Source of the DNA: a virus
Length of the DNA: 60,816 nt
Reading direction: 5' to 3' (one strand)
Virus record (IMG/VR): IMGVR_UViG_3300007775_000010
Coordinates: 1-60,816 of that record
Below, in pieces: positions 15,066 through 24,246 of this stretch. Every line of letters begins with the position of its first letter. The first letter of the stretch is position 1. The notes below the pieces were generated by a model. It saw nothing but the letters and a program-made list of their open reading frames with translations. It made no database searches and was not told where the DNA came from. The position numbers were made by a program, and so were the translations under genes.

Positions 15066-17522
15066 TCAGCTCGCCGTGGTGCTGTTGTTGAACGGGCCCC
15101 AGGTGGCCAGCGCGCTCAGTAGATTCGCGAGCGCGCTCTCCGGATTGTCCCGCGCCCCGGTGATCGTCTGCTTCGCGACAGTGGATGCGCCGTACCAAGA
15201 CGACCCGGTATCGTCCCAGGCGAAGATCTCCGAGTTGTCGCCCGATATCAGGCGACCCTTGCCTCCCTGGGAGCTTCCGGATCCAGGACCGACGTCGATG
15301 GACCCGCCTGTGCTCGATGCCCCCGTGCAGTTTTGTGCCCTCAGCGTGAGCTTCTGCCCGGTGATCCCGCCACCTGCTGAGTTTGCTCCCTGGCCAACGA
15401 ACGGAGTGGACACAGACACGTCGAACCTGAGCGCCCCGACGCCCACGGTAACGTCGTTGCCGCCGTTGATAAACAGATACGGCACGCCGGACGGGTTTCC
15501 GATGTAGAAGTCCTCACCATCTGCCCCAATTCGGAACCACTCCGTTGAGTCCGTCTGGTCCCAGACGGACCATGAGGCCAACTGTTCAGCCCCGTTATTT
15601 TCGGTCGCTCGAACGATCGGACCTGTCAGATCGCCTGCACCTACCACCCGCAAACCGCCATGCCATGATAGCACCCCCGAATCCGAGTAAAGGTACCCTC
15701 CACCGGTCGGGTCGCCCGTCGGTGACGTCGTGACGTTGGCGATGAACATGCCGCCGTGCATGCCCTGCCAGTTCGGGGCGCTCTGCGTCGCGAGAGCGAT
15801 ATTGCCCCGGCCACCCGTGCCGCCGCCGAGACCGCCTCCGATGAGCACGTGCCCGCCGTCTCGCTCCGTAGCGGTACCTGTGTTGGCGTTTCCGCCAAAT
15901 AGGCGCAGATTTCCCCCGGTGACGAGCGTCCCGGACGCATTGACTCCTTGGGCGCGCATCGTCAGCGTGTCGCCCGTATCGTTTGCTGTGATGGAGTCGT
16001 CGTGTACGATGCTCGGGTTCGAAGTTCCGCGAAACCACTTGACCAGAGTCACGCCCGTCAACTGGAACTCTGCGGCCGATGTCACCCTGACGTCATTGCT
16101 CCCGACGATGAGTCGAGAGGACGTAGGATGCGATAGCGCAGCCAACGAACTGGTGACTTGCATTCCGGATGTGGCCGAGCCGGCTCGATACACGAATACG
16201 TCGCCAGTCTGAGCATTGACGGTCAGATCTCCCGTGGCTGCCTCGAGCAGCAGATCCGCGTCGCGCGTCAGGAACGTCGTGCCTCCGAACAGGAGCGCCG
16301 TGAGGCTCGAGTTGGCGGTGAAAACGTTGTTCCCTCCGAACCCGACGACGGTCTGCGACGAGGACGCGCGGAACACGTCCTGCGCGTTGTGCTGCACGAA
16401 GATCGTCCCAGCGGCTGGTACGCCGATCGTTGTGTTATTTCCAGCGGTGACGAAACGAGTGCTGCCCTGCCTTTGCAGCGTGAGCTCGCCCACGTGCGCG
16501 TTGAGCAAGAACCCGGTCGCGTCCATCTCGGCGAAGATGGTGCCGTCCCAGCTGAGGCGGTATTGGCTCGCGTCGTAACGGGAGGTCTCGTCCGCCCCAA
16601 AGAATTCTGAGTGATGCGTCGTTCCGGCGACGATCCAGTTGTCGTCGTTCGGGTCGCGCAGGATCGTGTTTGCAGCGGTGGCGACAAGGATGTCGATTCC
16701 CTGGCGCTGCGCGTGCAGGTCTCCCTGGAAGTCGACGACCTGGCCCGCGTCAACGTCCAGGTCTGCCGGACCCGTATTGTTGGCGATGGCCATCACCTGC
16801 GGCAGCCCTTGCGCCGCAATGGAGGAGTCGACGTAGGCCTTCGTCGCGGCGTGTGTGCCAAGTGTGGGCGTTCCCGAGAGCCCCGCGAGCACGCCAGCGG
16901 CGAATATCAGCCCGCTTCCCTTGCCGGCTTTTCCGCTCGTCCCGCTGAATGCGACCAGCTCGCCGTCTACCACCCCACCGGCAGGACCGAAGAAGTCGCC
17001 ACCTCCGCCGCCTCCGGGCGAATCCACGAGAGCGTTGAACGGCTCGGCCCACCCGTCGTCGCTGAACTGCGTCCGTTCGGTGGCGACGATCTTTCGCACG
17101 CCGCCGACATTGGGCACCGCGATCATCCGCTCGTGGATTAACGATGGGTCGTCGATGAGCTGGCCCTTGGGGCCGATCGACTTGCCGCCATTGAGCACGC
17201 AGCGCACGATGTACGAATGCGCCCCGGACGCAGGCGCAGCGCTGGTGACTTCTGACGCGGGCGTAGCGGCCTGCACCGATTGCCCCGTCGAGCCTGCACC
17301 GTTGTCGAGCGTGAGCTCTGGTGCGCCATCGGAGGCGCGTGGGGGGTTCTTGGCGAAGTCCGGTTGCGACGGGTCGAACCCTGCAGCCGAAAACACCTGG
17401 AACAGGACCTTGGAGATCCCCACGCTCGGAGAGCGCAGCTTGAAAGCGAGCGCCTCGGAGAGCGTCGCGACGTACCCCTGATCTGATCCGTCGGCGTTGA
17501 TGTCGAAGAGGGGTGAAGGCAC
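15066..17522 (-). CDS. Large tail fibre / spike protein
   Basis: This 818-residue protein starts at GTG. After an N-terminal domain it contains a Gly-rich linker (about 168-175) and THAATKAYVDSSIAAQ, a motif common just before the shaft of phage tail fibres. A long beta-rich region with repeated short Asp/Gly/Asn turns follows, and the C-terminal part is less repetitive. The composition suggests a trimeric beta-helical fibre. It follows the baseplate genes, as tail fibres do in Mu-like phages. Confidence 0.7.
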   Translation of the reverse strand: MPSPLFDINADGSDQGYVATLSEALAFKLRSPSVGISKVLFQVFSAAGFDPSQPDFAKNPPRASDGAPELTLDNGAGSTGQSVQAATPASEVTSAAPASGAHSYIVRCVLNGGKSIGPKGQLIDDPSLIHERMIAVPNVGGVRKIVATERTQFSDDGWAEPFNALVDSPGGGGGGDFFGPAGGVVDGELVAFSGTSGKAGKGSGLIFAAGVLAGLSGTPTLGTHAATKAYVDSSIAAQGLPQVMAIANNTGPADLDVDAGQVVDFQGDLHAQRQGIDILVATAANTILRDPNDDNWIVAGTTHHSEFFGADETSRYDASQYRLSWDGTIFAEMDATGFLLNAHVGELTLQRQGSTRFVTAGNNTTIGVPAAGTIFVQHNAQDVFRASSSQTVVGFGGNNVFTANSSLTALLFGGTTFLTRDADLLLEAATGDLTVNAQTGDVFVYRAGSATSGMQVTSSLAALSHPTSSRLIVGSNDVRVTSAAEFQLTGVTLVKWFRGTSNPSIVHDDSITANDTGDTLTMRAQGVNASGTLVTGGNLRLFGGNANTGTATERDGGHVLIGGGLGGGTGGRGNIALATQSAPNWQGMHGGMFIANVTTSPTGDPTGGGYLYSDSGVLSWHGGLRVVGAGDLTGPIVRATENNGAEQLASWSVWDQTDSTEWFRIGADGEDFYIGNPSGVPYLFINGGNDVTVGVGALRFDVSVSTPFVGQGANSAGGGITGQKLTLRAQNCTGASSTGGSIDVGPGSGSSQGGKGRLISGDNSEIFAWDDTGSSWYGASTVAKQTITGARDNPESALANLLSALATWGPFNNSTTAS

Positions 17523-17525
17523 GCG

Positions 17526-17870
17526 CTATTCCTGGATTCGGTCTCCGAGTACCTGCACGAGCAGGATCCCGACCCAGCGGTTGTGCCAGCACTCCCGCAG
17601 CGTGACCAAATGCTCGCCCCCTTCGCGTGGCCGAAACGTGAGCGTTTTGGGCACACGCCGGAAGATGCGTTCCTGGAAGTTTCCCTGCGTGGGGGCCGCG
17701 ACGGTCATCACGAGCGGGGGCACGACCCCCTGCGGCAGGGTGGCCGAGTAGTCCACGTTGATGAGGATCGAGTCGAAGGCCTTCGGGCTCTCGCTGGTAT
17801 CGTCCAGGGTGAGCCGGATCCGGTCCTCCCCCACGTAGCTCGGCTCGATGAGCTCGACGATGGCGGTCAC
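17526..17870 (-). CDS. Tail-region protein
   Basis: This 114-residue protein starts at GTG 17870, overlapping the stop before it. It is beta-rich, with an Arg-rich middle segment. It lies between baseplate genes and the large fibre. No family is recognised; it is probably a structural adaptor. Confidence 0.55.
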   Translation of the reverse strand: MTAIVELIEPSYVGEDRIRLTLDDTSESPKAFDSILINVDYSATLPQGVVPPLVMTVAAPTQGNFQERIFRRVPKTLTFRPREGGEHLVTLRECWHNRWVGILLVQVLGDRIQE

Positions 17871-18259
17871 GGCGGGTCCTGAGCGTCGATATGCATCCGG
17901 ATGGCGCCGCCCCCAGGCCGCGAGAACCGCAGCGTGTAGTGTCCCGGTGTGTCGGGCGTGAACCGCTGCACGCTGGACTGCCCCGCCGGGCTCGTAGCGA
18001 CCGGCCTGGCCGACGAGGCGAACTCCATGAACTCGAGCGGATCCCACGTCGGAGCGCCGCCGAGCGCCGAGTCGAGAGGCGCCCAGCCGAGCCCCCGCAC
18101 GTAGGCCTGCACCTCGACCTCGACTCCGACGGTGGCGACCTCACGGATGAACGGGTGGCCGTCGACTGGGTTCAGGCGAGATGGCCTGGTCCCACTTGCC
18201 GGGTCATCCCACGGGACGACCGAGATCCCAGAGGCGAAGCGCGCGTCGAAGTTGGGCAC
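17867..18259 (-). CDS. Tail-region protein, probable beta-sandwich
   Basis: This 130-residue protein starts at GTG 18259, six bases after the previous stop. The C-terminal half (VQRFTPDTPGHYTLRFSRPG) has the rhythm of an immunoglobulin-like beta-sandwich. It is probably a structural tail component. A longer open frame upstream is a shadow of the preceding gene. Confidence 0.55.
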   Translation of the reverse strand: MPNFDARFASGISVVPWDDPASGTRPSRLNPVDGHPFIREVATVGVEVEVQAYVRGLGWAPLDSALGGAPTWDPLEFMEFASSARPVATSPAGQSSVQRFTPDTPGHYTLRFSRPGGGAIRMHIDAQDPP

Positions 18260-18264
18260 CGGAC

Positions 18265-19002
18265 CTACGCTCCGATCTGCGTGACGTCGATGTTCACGCC
18301 GATGGATCTGACCGCGAACTTGTTCGCGATCGCGTTGGTCCCGAACTCGCCGGCGAACTTGAGGTAGAAAACGTCCTCCTCGTTGAACGCGATCGAGAGC
18401 CCCGTCTGCTCGATCACATGCACACCGTCGTAGGCGCCCGGCGAAGCACTTGGATCCACCACGTTGAACAGCTGAGTCCACGACGCGATCTGAGCGTTGT
18501 GGTGGTAGGCGATGAGTCTCGGCATGGTGGACGGCAGCCCGCCTGCATGCGCCGAGCCCGCGTCCTTGTCGCCGATCACCGAGGCAAAGATCCGGGTAAT
18601 CGTTCCCATGGCGGGCCGGTTCACGATCGCGAGGCCAACGCCGCCGGTGCCTGCGATGGAGGTCTGCACCATCCACCCGGTGCCACCTCCGCTGAAGCCG
18701 TCGAGATCGAAATAGTCGAGTTCGTTGCGGAATGGGGCGAGCGGCTGTTTGTACGTGAGCGATCGGGTACTGAGCGCGGGCCAGTTGGCGCCGGTCCAGC
18801 CGATGCTGGAGTTGCTGAAGTCAATCGGGTTCGAAAACGTCCACTTGGCGCCCGAGACGCTCAGTGGGTTCGCCGTGACGTGCGCGCCGCCGCCCACAGC
18901 GTCGAGAGCGTTGGCGTGGTCGATGTCGAGCGCGTTCATCTGAGCGCTTGTGAGCTCCTCGAAAAGCGCCCAGCCCAGTGGGTTCACCCGCGTGAAGCTC
19001 AC
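18265..19002 (-). CDS. Tail fibre-type structural protein
   Basis: This 245-residue protein begins with VNPLGWALFEELTSAQMN and then a helix ending AVGGGAHVT. That segment is typical of the N-terminal end of many phage tail-fibre or appendage proteins, and beta-rich sequence follows. Its position straight after baseplate genes agrees. The exact role (short fibre or collar) cannot be told. Confidence 0.6.
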   Translation of the reverse strand: MSFTRVNPLGWALFEELTSAQMNALDIDHANALDAVGGGAHVTANPLSVSGAKWTFSNPIDFSNSSIGWTGANWPALSTRSLTYKQPLAPFRNELDYFDLDGFSGGGTGWMVQTSIAGTGGVGLAIVNRPAMGTITRIFASVIGDKDAGSAHAGGLPSTMPRLIAYHHNAQIASWTQLFNVVDPSASPGAYDGVHVIEQTGLSIAFNEEDVFYLKFAGEFGTNAIANKFAVRSIGVNIDVTQIGA

Positions 19003-19361
19003 GTTACCCGCTTTCCGGCACGCACGCGCTCCACGATGCTGTCGAGCGGGTAGTAGTGCCCCATCGGATCACGAGCCATCCAGCGGGACCACCCCGTCCT
19101 GTCGGTGCGATCGCGCATCGTCACGGGGCGGCGCTTCGGGTCGATGACACGCACCCGGTCGCGGGTCAGGACGTACCCGCGGGAGTGGAGCTGCGCGATG
19201 CATCGCTCGAGCTGGCGTCGATCCTGCTGCTCGTGCCCGAACATCGCGAGCGCCCCAACGATCCCGTCCACCGTGAGCCCGTTGGGCGCCTGGGCCACCA
19301 CGTTGTAGACGCTCATCGCGATCGTGCTGTCCGGGAACTTGTGGGGCAGGGGTGCGGTCAT
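18999..19361 (-). CDS. Winged-helix protein encoded inside the tail operon
   Basis: This 120-residue protein has a winged-helix pattern: helix VYNVVAQAPNGLTVDGIVGAL, then QQDRRQLERCIAQLHSRGYV and a wing-like RVRVIDPKR. Such a domain normally binds DNA, which is unexpected between the baseplate gene and a fibre gene. It is coupled to both neighbours (ATGA overlaps). It could be a late regulator or a tail protein using the same fold. Confidence 0.5.
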   Translation of the reverse strand: MTAPLPHKFPDSTIAMSVYNVVAQAPNGLTVDGIVGALAMFGHEQQDRRQLERCIAQLHSRGYVLTRDRVRVIDPKRRPVTMRDRTDRTGWSRWMARDPMGHYYPLDSIVERVRAGKRVT

Positions 19362-20068
19362 GTGCCAAACCCCGTGATGTCCATCGGGGACAGGTCGAGA
19401 ATAAAGCCCACGCTCGAGATGACGCGAAACTCCGTCCAGCTCGAGAGCACGTCGGCGAGGTAGTCCTTGACCAGATCGATGATGCGCGCGTCGTCGGCCG
19501 TGGGCACACCACCGGTCGCGCTGAGGTCGAACAGGACCACGACGTCGAAACTCGTCGAGTAGTTTGGTGTGATCGTCGACCTGCGTCCGCCTCCGTACGG
19601 CTCGAGCCCGTCGAGATCCTCGAACGCGCGCCCCTCGTAGGTCGTTTCGACCTGGTCCCATGGGATATCCAGGATCGACAGCCGAGGGTCGATCGCCGTG
19701 AGCTCGTCGCTGAGGGCCGGCATGCTGGCCGGAACCTCGAACGTGTAGCGTCTCGTCGCCTCCGCTCGGCGCTCCTCGTCGTTCGCCCCCTGCGGCACCG
19801 GAATGCCGAGCAGCCACTCGTAGTAGGGGAGCAGGCTCGTCGCACGGTTCGGAAACGCCTCGACTAGCGCGCGATCGCTGAACGCCTCGAGGGCGGCCAT
19901 CGCTCGGGCCCTCGCTTGTCGCCACAGCGCGTCGATCGATTCCTCCTCGTCGATCGCGACGCCGCCGATCCCGGGCGCCTTACGCAGAAAGTCGTAGTGC
20001 TTCTCGACGAGCGTGCGGCCCCCGCCGAACTGGAGGGGCCAAGGGTTGTGCCAACCGAATCCCCCCAC
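19358..20068 (-). CDS. Baseplate protein, Mu gp48-like (DUF2313/YmfQ type)
   Basis: This 236-residue protein starts at GTG. The central LPYYEWLLGIPV, DEERRAEATRRYT and later strands resemble the gp48/YmfQ baseplate proteins that follow gp47 in Mu-like tails. Here it follows the gp47-like gene with one extra gene in between. It probably helps attach fibres to the baseplate rim. Confidence 0.6.
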   Translation of the reverse strand: MGGFGWHNPWPLQFGGGRTLVEKHYDFLRKAPGIGGVAIDEEESIDALWRQARARAMAALEAFSDRALVEAFPNRATSLLPYYEWLLGIPVPQGANDEERRAEATRRYTFEVPASMPALSDELTAIDPRLSILDIPWDQVETTYEGRAFEDLDGLEPYGGGRRSTITPNYSTSFDVVVLFDLSATGGVPTADDARIIDLVKDYLADVLSSWTEFRVISSVGFILDLSPMDITGFGT

Positions 20069-20071
20069 GGA

Positions 20072-20608
20072 TCACCAAATCGCCACGAAGAACGGCGCGT
20101 CCACGAGAGCCCAGTCGGTGCTACTGCCAACGACCCAGGACAGCGTTTGGACCGTGATCCGGATCAAGCCTGCAGGCGGAGCTAGGTTGATGGCGTGCCA
20201 CGCCTGGTGCAGTGTGTTCAGCGGGGGAGCGACAGGGATGGCATCGGCGAACCGGGCACCGATGACGAGCGGCTGCAGATCTCCGTTCTCGTCCGGATAC
20301 TCCGCCTGATAGTCGACCGTGTACACTCCGACCCCGGAGCGAGCCACGATCGGCGGCGTGTAGGGGGACGTTTGGATGTCGTCGGGGTTCCAGCTTTCTC
20401 CGCGCGCGGCGATCGCGACGTCGGGCCCGGCGACAATATCGGTAGCGAGCCACGCCCGCGCTCCGGCGGCGCTCGCTCCCGCCACCTGGTGAAAGAGCAG
20501 GTGGCCAATGCTCGCGTCGAGATCTCGCTCAGGATCACGAACCGGGCGCGTATTGACAGGCTTGGGGCCGAAGTCGGAGCGGGAGCTGCGAACAGGGAAT
20601 CCGGACAT
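20072..20608 (-). CDS. Baseplate-adjacent structural protein
   Basis: This 178-residue protein lies between the gp47-like and gp48-like genes. It is beta-rich and contains an ARGESWNPDDIQTSPYTPP loop. No family is recognised; position suggests a baseplate component. Confidence 0.55.
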   Translation of the reverse strand: MSGFPVRSSRSDFGPKPVNTRPVRDPERDLDASIGHLLFHQVAGASAAGARAWLATDIVAGPDVAIAARGESWNPDDIQTSPYTPPIVARSGVGVYTVDYQAEYPDENGDLQPLVIGARFADAIPVAPPLNTLHQAWHAINLAPPAGLIRITVQTLSWVVGSSTDWALVDAPFFVAIW

Positions 20609-20615
20609 GGGTGCC

Positions 20616-22205
20616 TCAGGTCAGGTGATAGACGCCCAGCTTGCCGAGCGTGAGCATGTTGGGGCCGTCGATCGGATCGGCCGGAATACTCGGAGTCTCG
20701 AGCGAGATGGACGCGAGGTAGGCGCCGGCGAGCGCCGAGCCGAGCCCGTCGCCGATCCAGCTCACGATTGGGTGCCCTGCGCGTGAGCGCCACTCGTCGC
20801 CCGGCTCTGGCCGTCTGAACGCTTGCCCCCCGCGGGACGTCGCCCCGAGGTCGAGGATCTCGCCCGGACCCAGCGAGTCGAAGTAGTCCTGCGCGGCCTG
20901 GGCGACGACGTTGCGGCGCGCCATGTCGGGACTGATGATGTCGTTGACGGCGATGGGGGGCTGTGGCCCATTGGCAAGCACAACGTCGAAGTCCCCCGCA
21001 CCGCCCGCTCCGCCAACGCGCGTAACAGATCCGACCTTGAGCTGTTTCCACGCGCCTGCCGCTTCGTCCCACACCATCAATGACGGTTGCGACCCTCCGG
21101 AAAGCGACGCGACGTTTCCAGGCAGTCCGGTATCGGCGCTCACCCTGAAGTTCTGCTGGTCCGTCACCGTCGTTACGACCGCACTCGACGTGACGAATCC
21201 TGGCCATGGCTCCCGATCAGCCCACCCGGCGAGGCTCGACGTTGGCAGCGCGAGCCGCACCGCGAGGTCCGAAGGCTCTGGGCTCACCGTCGTAACCACC
21301 ACTCGAACACGCGGCGGGATAACGGGCGACCCTGGCGGCACGAGATATCCCGTGACTGCGGTGAGCGCCGTGAGTCCGGCGATACGAGCGAGTGGACCGG
21401 GCACGTTTGCTCGTTTCTGCGTGATCGCCACGAGGAATGAGCCGGATCCGAAAGTGCACGGGTAGACGAACGCTTCCTCGACGGCGTTAGACGCCTGACG
21501 CGCGAACGCGCGCACTTGGGCGGGGTTGCCGATGCCGGGCTTCTTCTTCACGCGGGCGTGCACACGATCGGAGAACTCCGCGTCGGTCTCGGCGCCTGTG
21601 CCACCGGTGAACTGGGCTGCTGCGGTCGCCTTCGGCTGTGCGCCTGCTGGCGGGTTCGACCACGTGAGCTCCGTTCCGGCGTCGATGTTGGTCGACTCGC
21701 CGGTATCGATGCACTTCAGCGTGAGCGTCGCGACGCCTTGCGCGTCCGCCTGTCCGCCCACGAGTACCTGAAAGCGGTTTCCCGCTTGGTCGGTAGCCAC
21801 ATGAGCGAGCGGGTCCGGGACCGTAGTGGACCCCAGGAACGTCGTGCCGGGCGTCGCTGCAGCCGTAACCAGGCCGCTACCGCCCGTGCCAGGGAGCGGC
21901 GTTTCTTCCCACAGATTGCCATGCAAGTCGCGCAGGGCGCGCGAGCTGGCCCGGTCCAGACGAAACTGATTGGCCGTGTACTCGGCGCGGCGCTGGATCG
22001 CCATGCCTTCCAGGTCGATCGCGTCCGCCTCCCGATAGAAGCGCGAGCCGGGCGCCGTAATCCGTCGGATCGTGTCCTCGGTGATCGTCTGGCCGGTGCC
22101 GGGGTCGATCTTGCCGCGGAGTCCGATCCGGAAGTAGCGCAGCATGTCCTCGCGCAGCTGGCCACGCGCGAACACCACGAACTGCCGCTCAGTCGGACGC
22201 GTCAC
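20616..22205 (-). CDS. Baseplate J-like protein (Mu gp47)
   Basis: This 529-residue protein starts at GTG 22205 overlapping the previous stop. The centre carries features of Baseplate_J proteins: GTELTWSNPPAG, then GAETDAEFSDRVHARVKKKP, then AVEEAFVYP. These wedge proteins form the baseplate of contractile tails. The gene order gp46-gp47 is that of Mu. It is longer than Mu gp47 because of a beta-rich insertion in the second half. Confidence 0.8.
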   Translation of the reverse strand: MTRPTERQFVVFARGQLREDMLRYFRIGLRGKIDPGTGQTITEDTIRRITAPGSRFYREADAIDLEGMAIQRRAEYTANQFRLDRASSRALRDLHGNLWEETPLPGTGGSGLVTAAATPGTTFLGSTTVPDPLAHVATDQAGNRFQVLVGGQADAQGVATLTLKCIDTGESTNIDAGTELTWSNPPAGAQPKATAAAQFTGGTGAETDAEFSDRVHARVKKKPGIGNPAQVRAFARQASNAVEEAFVYPCTFGSGSFLVAITQKRANVPGPLARIAGLTALTAVTGYLVPPGSPVIPPRVRVVVTTVSPEPSDLAVRLALPTSSLAGWADREPWPGFVTSSAVVTTVTDQQNFRVSADTGLPGNVASLSGGSQPSLMVWDEAAGAWKQLKVGSVTRVGGAGGAGDFDVVLANGPQPPIAVNDIISPDMARRNVVAQAAQDYFDSLGPGEILDLGATSRGGQAFRRPEPGDEWRSRAGHPIVSWIGDGLGSALAGAYLASISLETPSIPADPIDGPNMLTLGKLGVYHLT

Positions 22206-22642
22206 AAGCCCGGGATCCTCTGCTCGAGGTCCTGCCCGGTGCGGAGGTTGCGGAACCGGATCCCGGCCACCGCGTGATCGTCGCGTCCGGTGTCCCTCGG
22301 CTCGAGGACCACGCCCGTGAGGCGCACGTCGCCGGCGTCGAGCAGGTGGCGCACGGCCTCCTCGGCGAGCGATAGCGCCGTGGCCTCGTCCAGCTCATCC
22401 TGGTGGCGCAGGGTCCGGAACGAGTGCCCGTGGTTGCGGGCGACGGCGCCGGTGTTCCGCTCGACCGTAAAGGTCAGCTGCACCGCGGCATCGGTGGGCT
22501 CGGCGCTATCGATCAGGCTCGCGTAGTCTCCCGTGGCCGGATCGATCAGGTCCGCGAGGATTACGGGCGGCTCCTGCGAGGGGACGTGCGGGTTTGGGAG
22601 ATACGCCGATGCGGGGGACGTTCCGCCAGGCGGGACGGGCAT
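22202..22642 (-). CDS. Baseplate wedge protein, Mu gp46-like (gpW/gp25 type)
   Basis: This 146-residue protein contains FRTLRHQDELDEATALSLAEEAVRHLL followed by a final beta strand region, as in gp25/gp46-type wedge proteins. It directly precedes the gp47-like gene, as in Mu. It is the first gene after a late promoter and lies back-to-back with the lipoprotein gene on the other strand. Confidence 0.65.
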   Translation of the reverse strand: MPVPPGGTSPASAYLPNPHVPSQEPPVILADLIDPATGDYASLIDSAEPTDAAVQLTFTVERNTGAVARNHGHSFRTLRHQDELDEATALSLAEEAVRHLLDAGDVRLTGVVLEPRDTGRDDHAVAGIRFRNLRTGQDLEQRIPGL

Positions 22643-22679
22643 GCGGGCGACGGTATGTCCACAGGATCGCTACTGCGAA
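22643..22679 (-). promoter_or_regulatory. Late promoter copy 3 (baseplate/fibre genes)
   Basis: TTCGCA (22679-22674), 16 nt, CATACC (22657-22652), then GTCGCCCGC and the ATG at 22642. This copy differs at the fifth base of the -10-like box but keeps the spacing and the GTCGCC segment. Confidence 0.6.
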
Positions 22680-22689
22680 TTTGGCCCCC

Positions 22690-22719
22690 TTGGCACACTT
22701 GGCGCCGACGCAGTACGTT
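22690..22719 (+). promoter_or_regulatory. Possible promoter of the lipoprotein gene
   Basis: TTGGCA (22690-22695) and TACGTT (22714-22719) are 18 nt apart, and the GTG start lies nine bases after the second box. No Shine-Dalgarno is present, so a leaderless transcript would be expected. The boxes resemble host sigma-70 sites rather than the late-promoter family on the other strand. Confidence 0.35.
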
Positions 22720-22728
22720 TCGGCTGCA

Positions 22729-23697
22729 GTGCATAAGAAAGCCATTCTTATGGCGGCCGCGCTGGTCGCCTGCGGTGAGGACTTTAGCGGTGGGTCGCCC
22801 GATGCGAGCCACCCGCTCACCCCCACGGGTGATGCCGCAGATGCGCAGGCCCGGGCGACCGGCGGCGTGCGCTCGGATGCGGGCGTGGCGGCGACTGGCG
22901 GGCGCGCAGACGCAGCGATATCCGCGGGGGGAGCGGAGCCCATCGCATCCGGCGGCGCGCATACGGGCGGAACATCGAGCGGTGGACGGGCAACGGGAGG
23001 TCAGGGAGGCAGCGTCCCGGACGCGGGAAGCGACGCGGCGCCAGGAGCGGGGGGTATTCGGGAACTGGATTCAGGTGATGGCGGGACTATCGCGAGCGGG
23101 GGTGCCGACGTCGGCGCTGGCGGCAATTCGTCGGGCGGTGCGGAGACGGGCGGCGAAGGAAGCGGCGGTGAGTCGAGTAGTTGCGCTGGTCCGCTTCCAG
23201 GCGGCAATGGAATCTGCGACGACGAGTGCCCGGTCGAACCTCCGACGTCCGGCAACGGTGGAACCTACTGTGAGATCCTGGACCATTGCGACGCAGAGAC
23301 GGCTATCGACTGGCCTACCGGATCACCGGACTATGACTGGGCGGACGTGCTACCTACGACCAGCAGCCGCCACGTAGGCGCCGTCTTTCTGCCGTCCGGA
23401 TTGTGTGCCCGCTACACCTCCTCGGGGAGCCGCACATTCATCCACAACGAGGACGGGGAACCGAGATTGGCTGACTGCAACGCCGCCGGAGAGGGCGAGT
23501 CGTGCATCGTCGTGACTTCGAGCGACGAGATCGTGGCCGGCCAATTCCTCTCGCCACGGTGCTCGAGCAACCGGCCCGAGGCTACCCGCTGCGAGTGGAT
23601 CCTCGTGGTGACGCCGGCGGGAGCGCCCAGGGGCTGGGTGATGGCGGAGTCGCGGCCGTTGCGGAGTGACGGGAGCTGTCCCCTCAGCTGCCCATGA
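22729..23697 (+). CDS. Secreted lipoprotein cargo gene (moron), Myxococcota-style
   Basis: This 322-residue protein starts at GTG 22729 with two lysines, a short hydrophobic core and a lipobox ending LVAC (Cys15). Residues about 20-170 form a Gly/Ala/Thr-Gly-Gly-rich linker. The C-terminal part (about 175-322) has some ten cysteines and is probably a disulfide-bonded extracellular domain. Such linkers are characteristic of lipoproteins from Polyangiales-type myxobacteria. It is the only plus-strand gene within the late region and has its own promoter-like boxes, as expected for lysogenic-conversion cargo. A role in surface change or superinfection exclusion is an inference from position. Confidence 0.75.
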   Translation: MHKKAILMAAALVACGEDFSGGSPDASHPLTPTGDAADAQARATGGVRSDAGVAATGGRADAAISAGGAEPIASGGAHTGGTSSGGRATGGQGGSVPDAGSDAAPGAGGIRELDSGDGGTIASGGADVGAGGNSSGGAETGGEGSGGESSSCAGPLPGGNGICDDECPVEPPTSGNGGTYCEILDHCDAETAIDWPTGSPDYDWADVLPTTSSRHVGAVFLPSGLCARYTSSGSRTFIHNEDGEPRLADCNAAGEGESCIVVTSSDEIVAGQFLSPRCSSNRPEATRCEWILVVTPAGAPRGWVMAESRPLRSDGSCPLSCP

Positions 23698-23700
23698 CGT

Positions 23701-23720
23701 CATGAGTTCATGAACTCATG
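23701..23720. terminator. Perfect 20-bp palindrome between convergent genes
   Basis: CATGAGTTCATGAACTCATG is a perfect palindrome. It lies four bases after the lipoprotein stop and covers the last bases of the opposing membrane-protein gene. As a hairpin it would have an 8-bp stem and 4-nt loop, low in GC and without a T-run. It may be a bidirectional terminator or a protein-binding site. Confidence 0.4.
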
Positions 23721-24234
23721 GCGCCGCGACGATCTGCTTCGCGGCAACGGGTGCGGAGCCGATCTGCCGCTCCACATCCGCCTGGGCGAGCGCGAGCAGC
23801 TTGTCGTCGGGGTCGCGCATCTTCTCGGCTTCGACCATCTCGGTCTGGTGCATGGCGTCAACAGCGTCGTTGATGGCCTCAGCGTCCTCGCTCTGGTCGG
23901 CCCAAAGGCGCTCGAGCGTGTGGGCGTGGCTGACATACCTGGGCAGAATGGACGCCGCGGTGCGGATCCGGTCCGGAAGCCCGAACACCTGGGCTGACAC
24001 CCCCACGAACGCCGAGACGAGTCCCACCGCGATGGCCACGTTCGTGCTTTCCATCGCCTTGACCGCCGTGATGACTCCAGCCGACGCCAGCAGCGCCGCC
24101 GTCACTCGCAGGGACGTGTCGATGGCCTCATAGCGCCGGATCAAGCGCTGGTAGTACCGGACGTTCATTCGGGCGGTCAGAGCGCTGTGCCAAAGCACTT
24201 CGCGCGGTGTGGCCGTCCGGTCGGTATGCAGCAT
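23716..24234 (-). CDS. Two-TM membrane protein (SLATT-like topology)
   Basis: This 172-residue protein has an N-terminal helical segment with RYYQRLIRRYEAID, two close hydrophobic helices (about 42-62 and 66-87) and a long charged helical tail (about 100-165). This is the topology of SLATT-type two-helix membrane proteins and of a family common in prophages. It ends against the lipoprotein gene. A role as exclusion or pore-forming effector is possible but not shown by any catalytic motif. Confidence 0.55.
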   Translation of the reverse strand: MLHTDRTATPREVLWHSALTARMNVRYYQRLIRRYEAIDTSLRVTAALLASAGVITAVKAMESTNVAIAVGLVSAFVGVSAQVFGLPDRIRTAASILPRYVSHAHTLERLWADQSEDAEAINDAVDAMHQTEMVEAEKMRDPDDKLLALAQADVERQIGSAPVAAKQIVAAP

Positions 24235-24246
24235 GACCGCAGTCTA

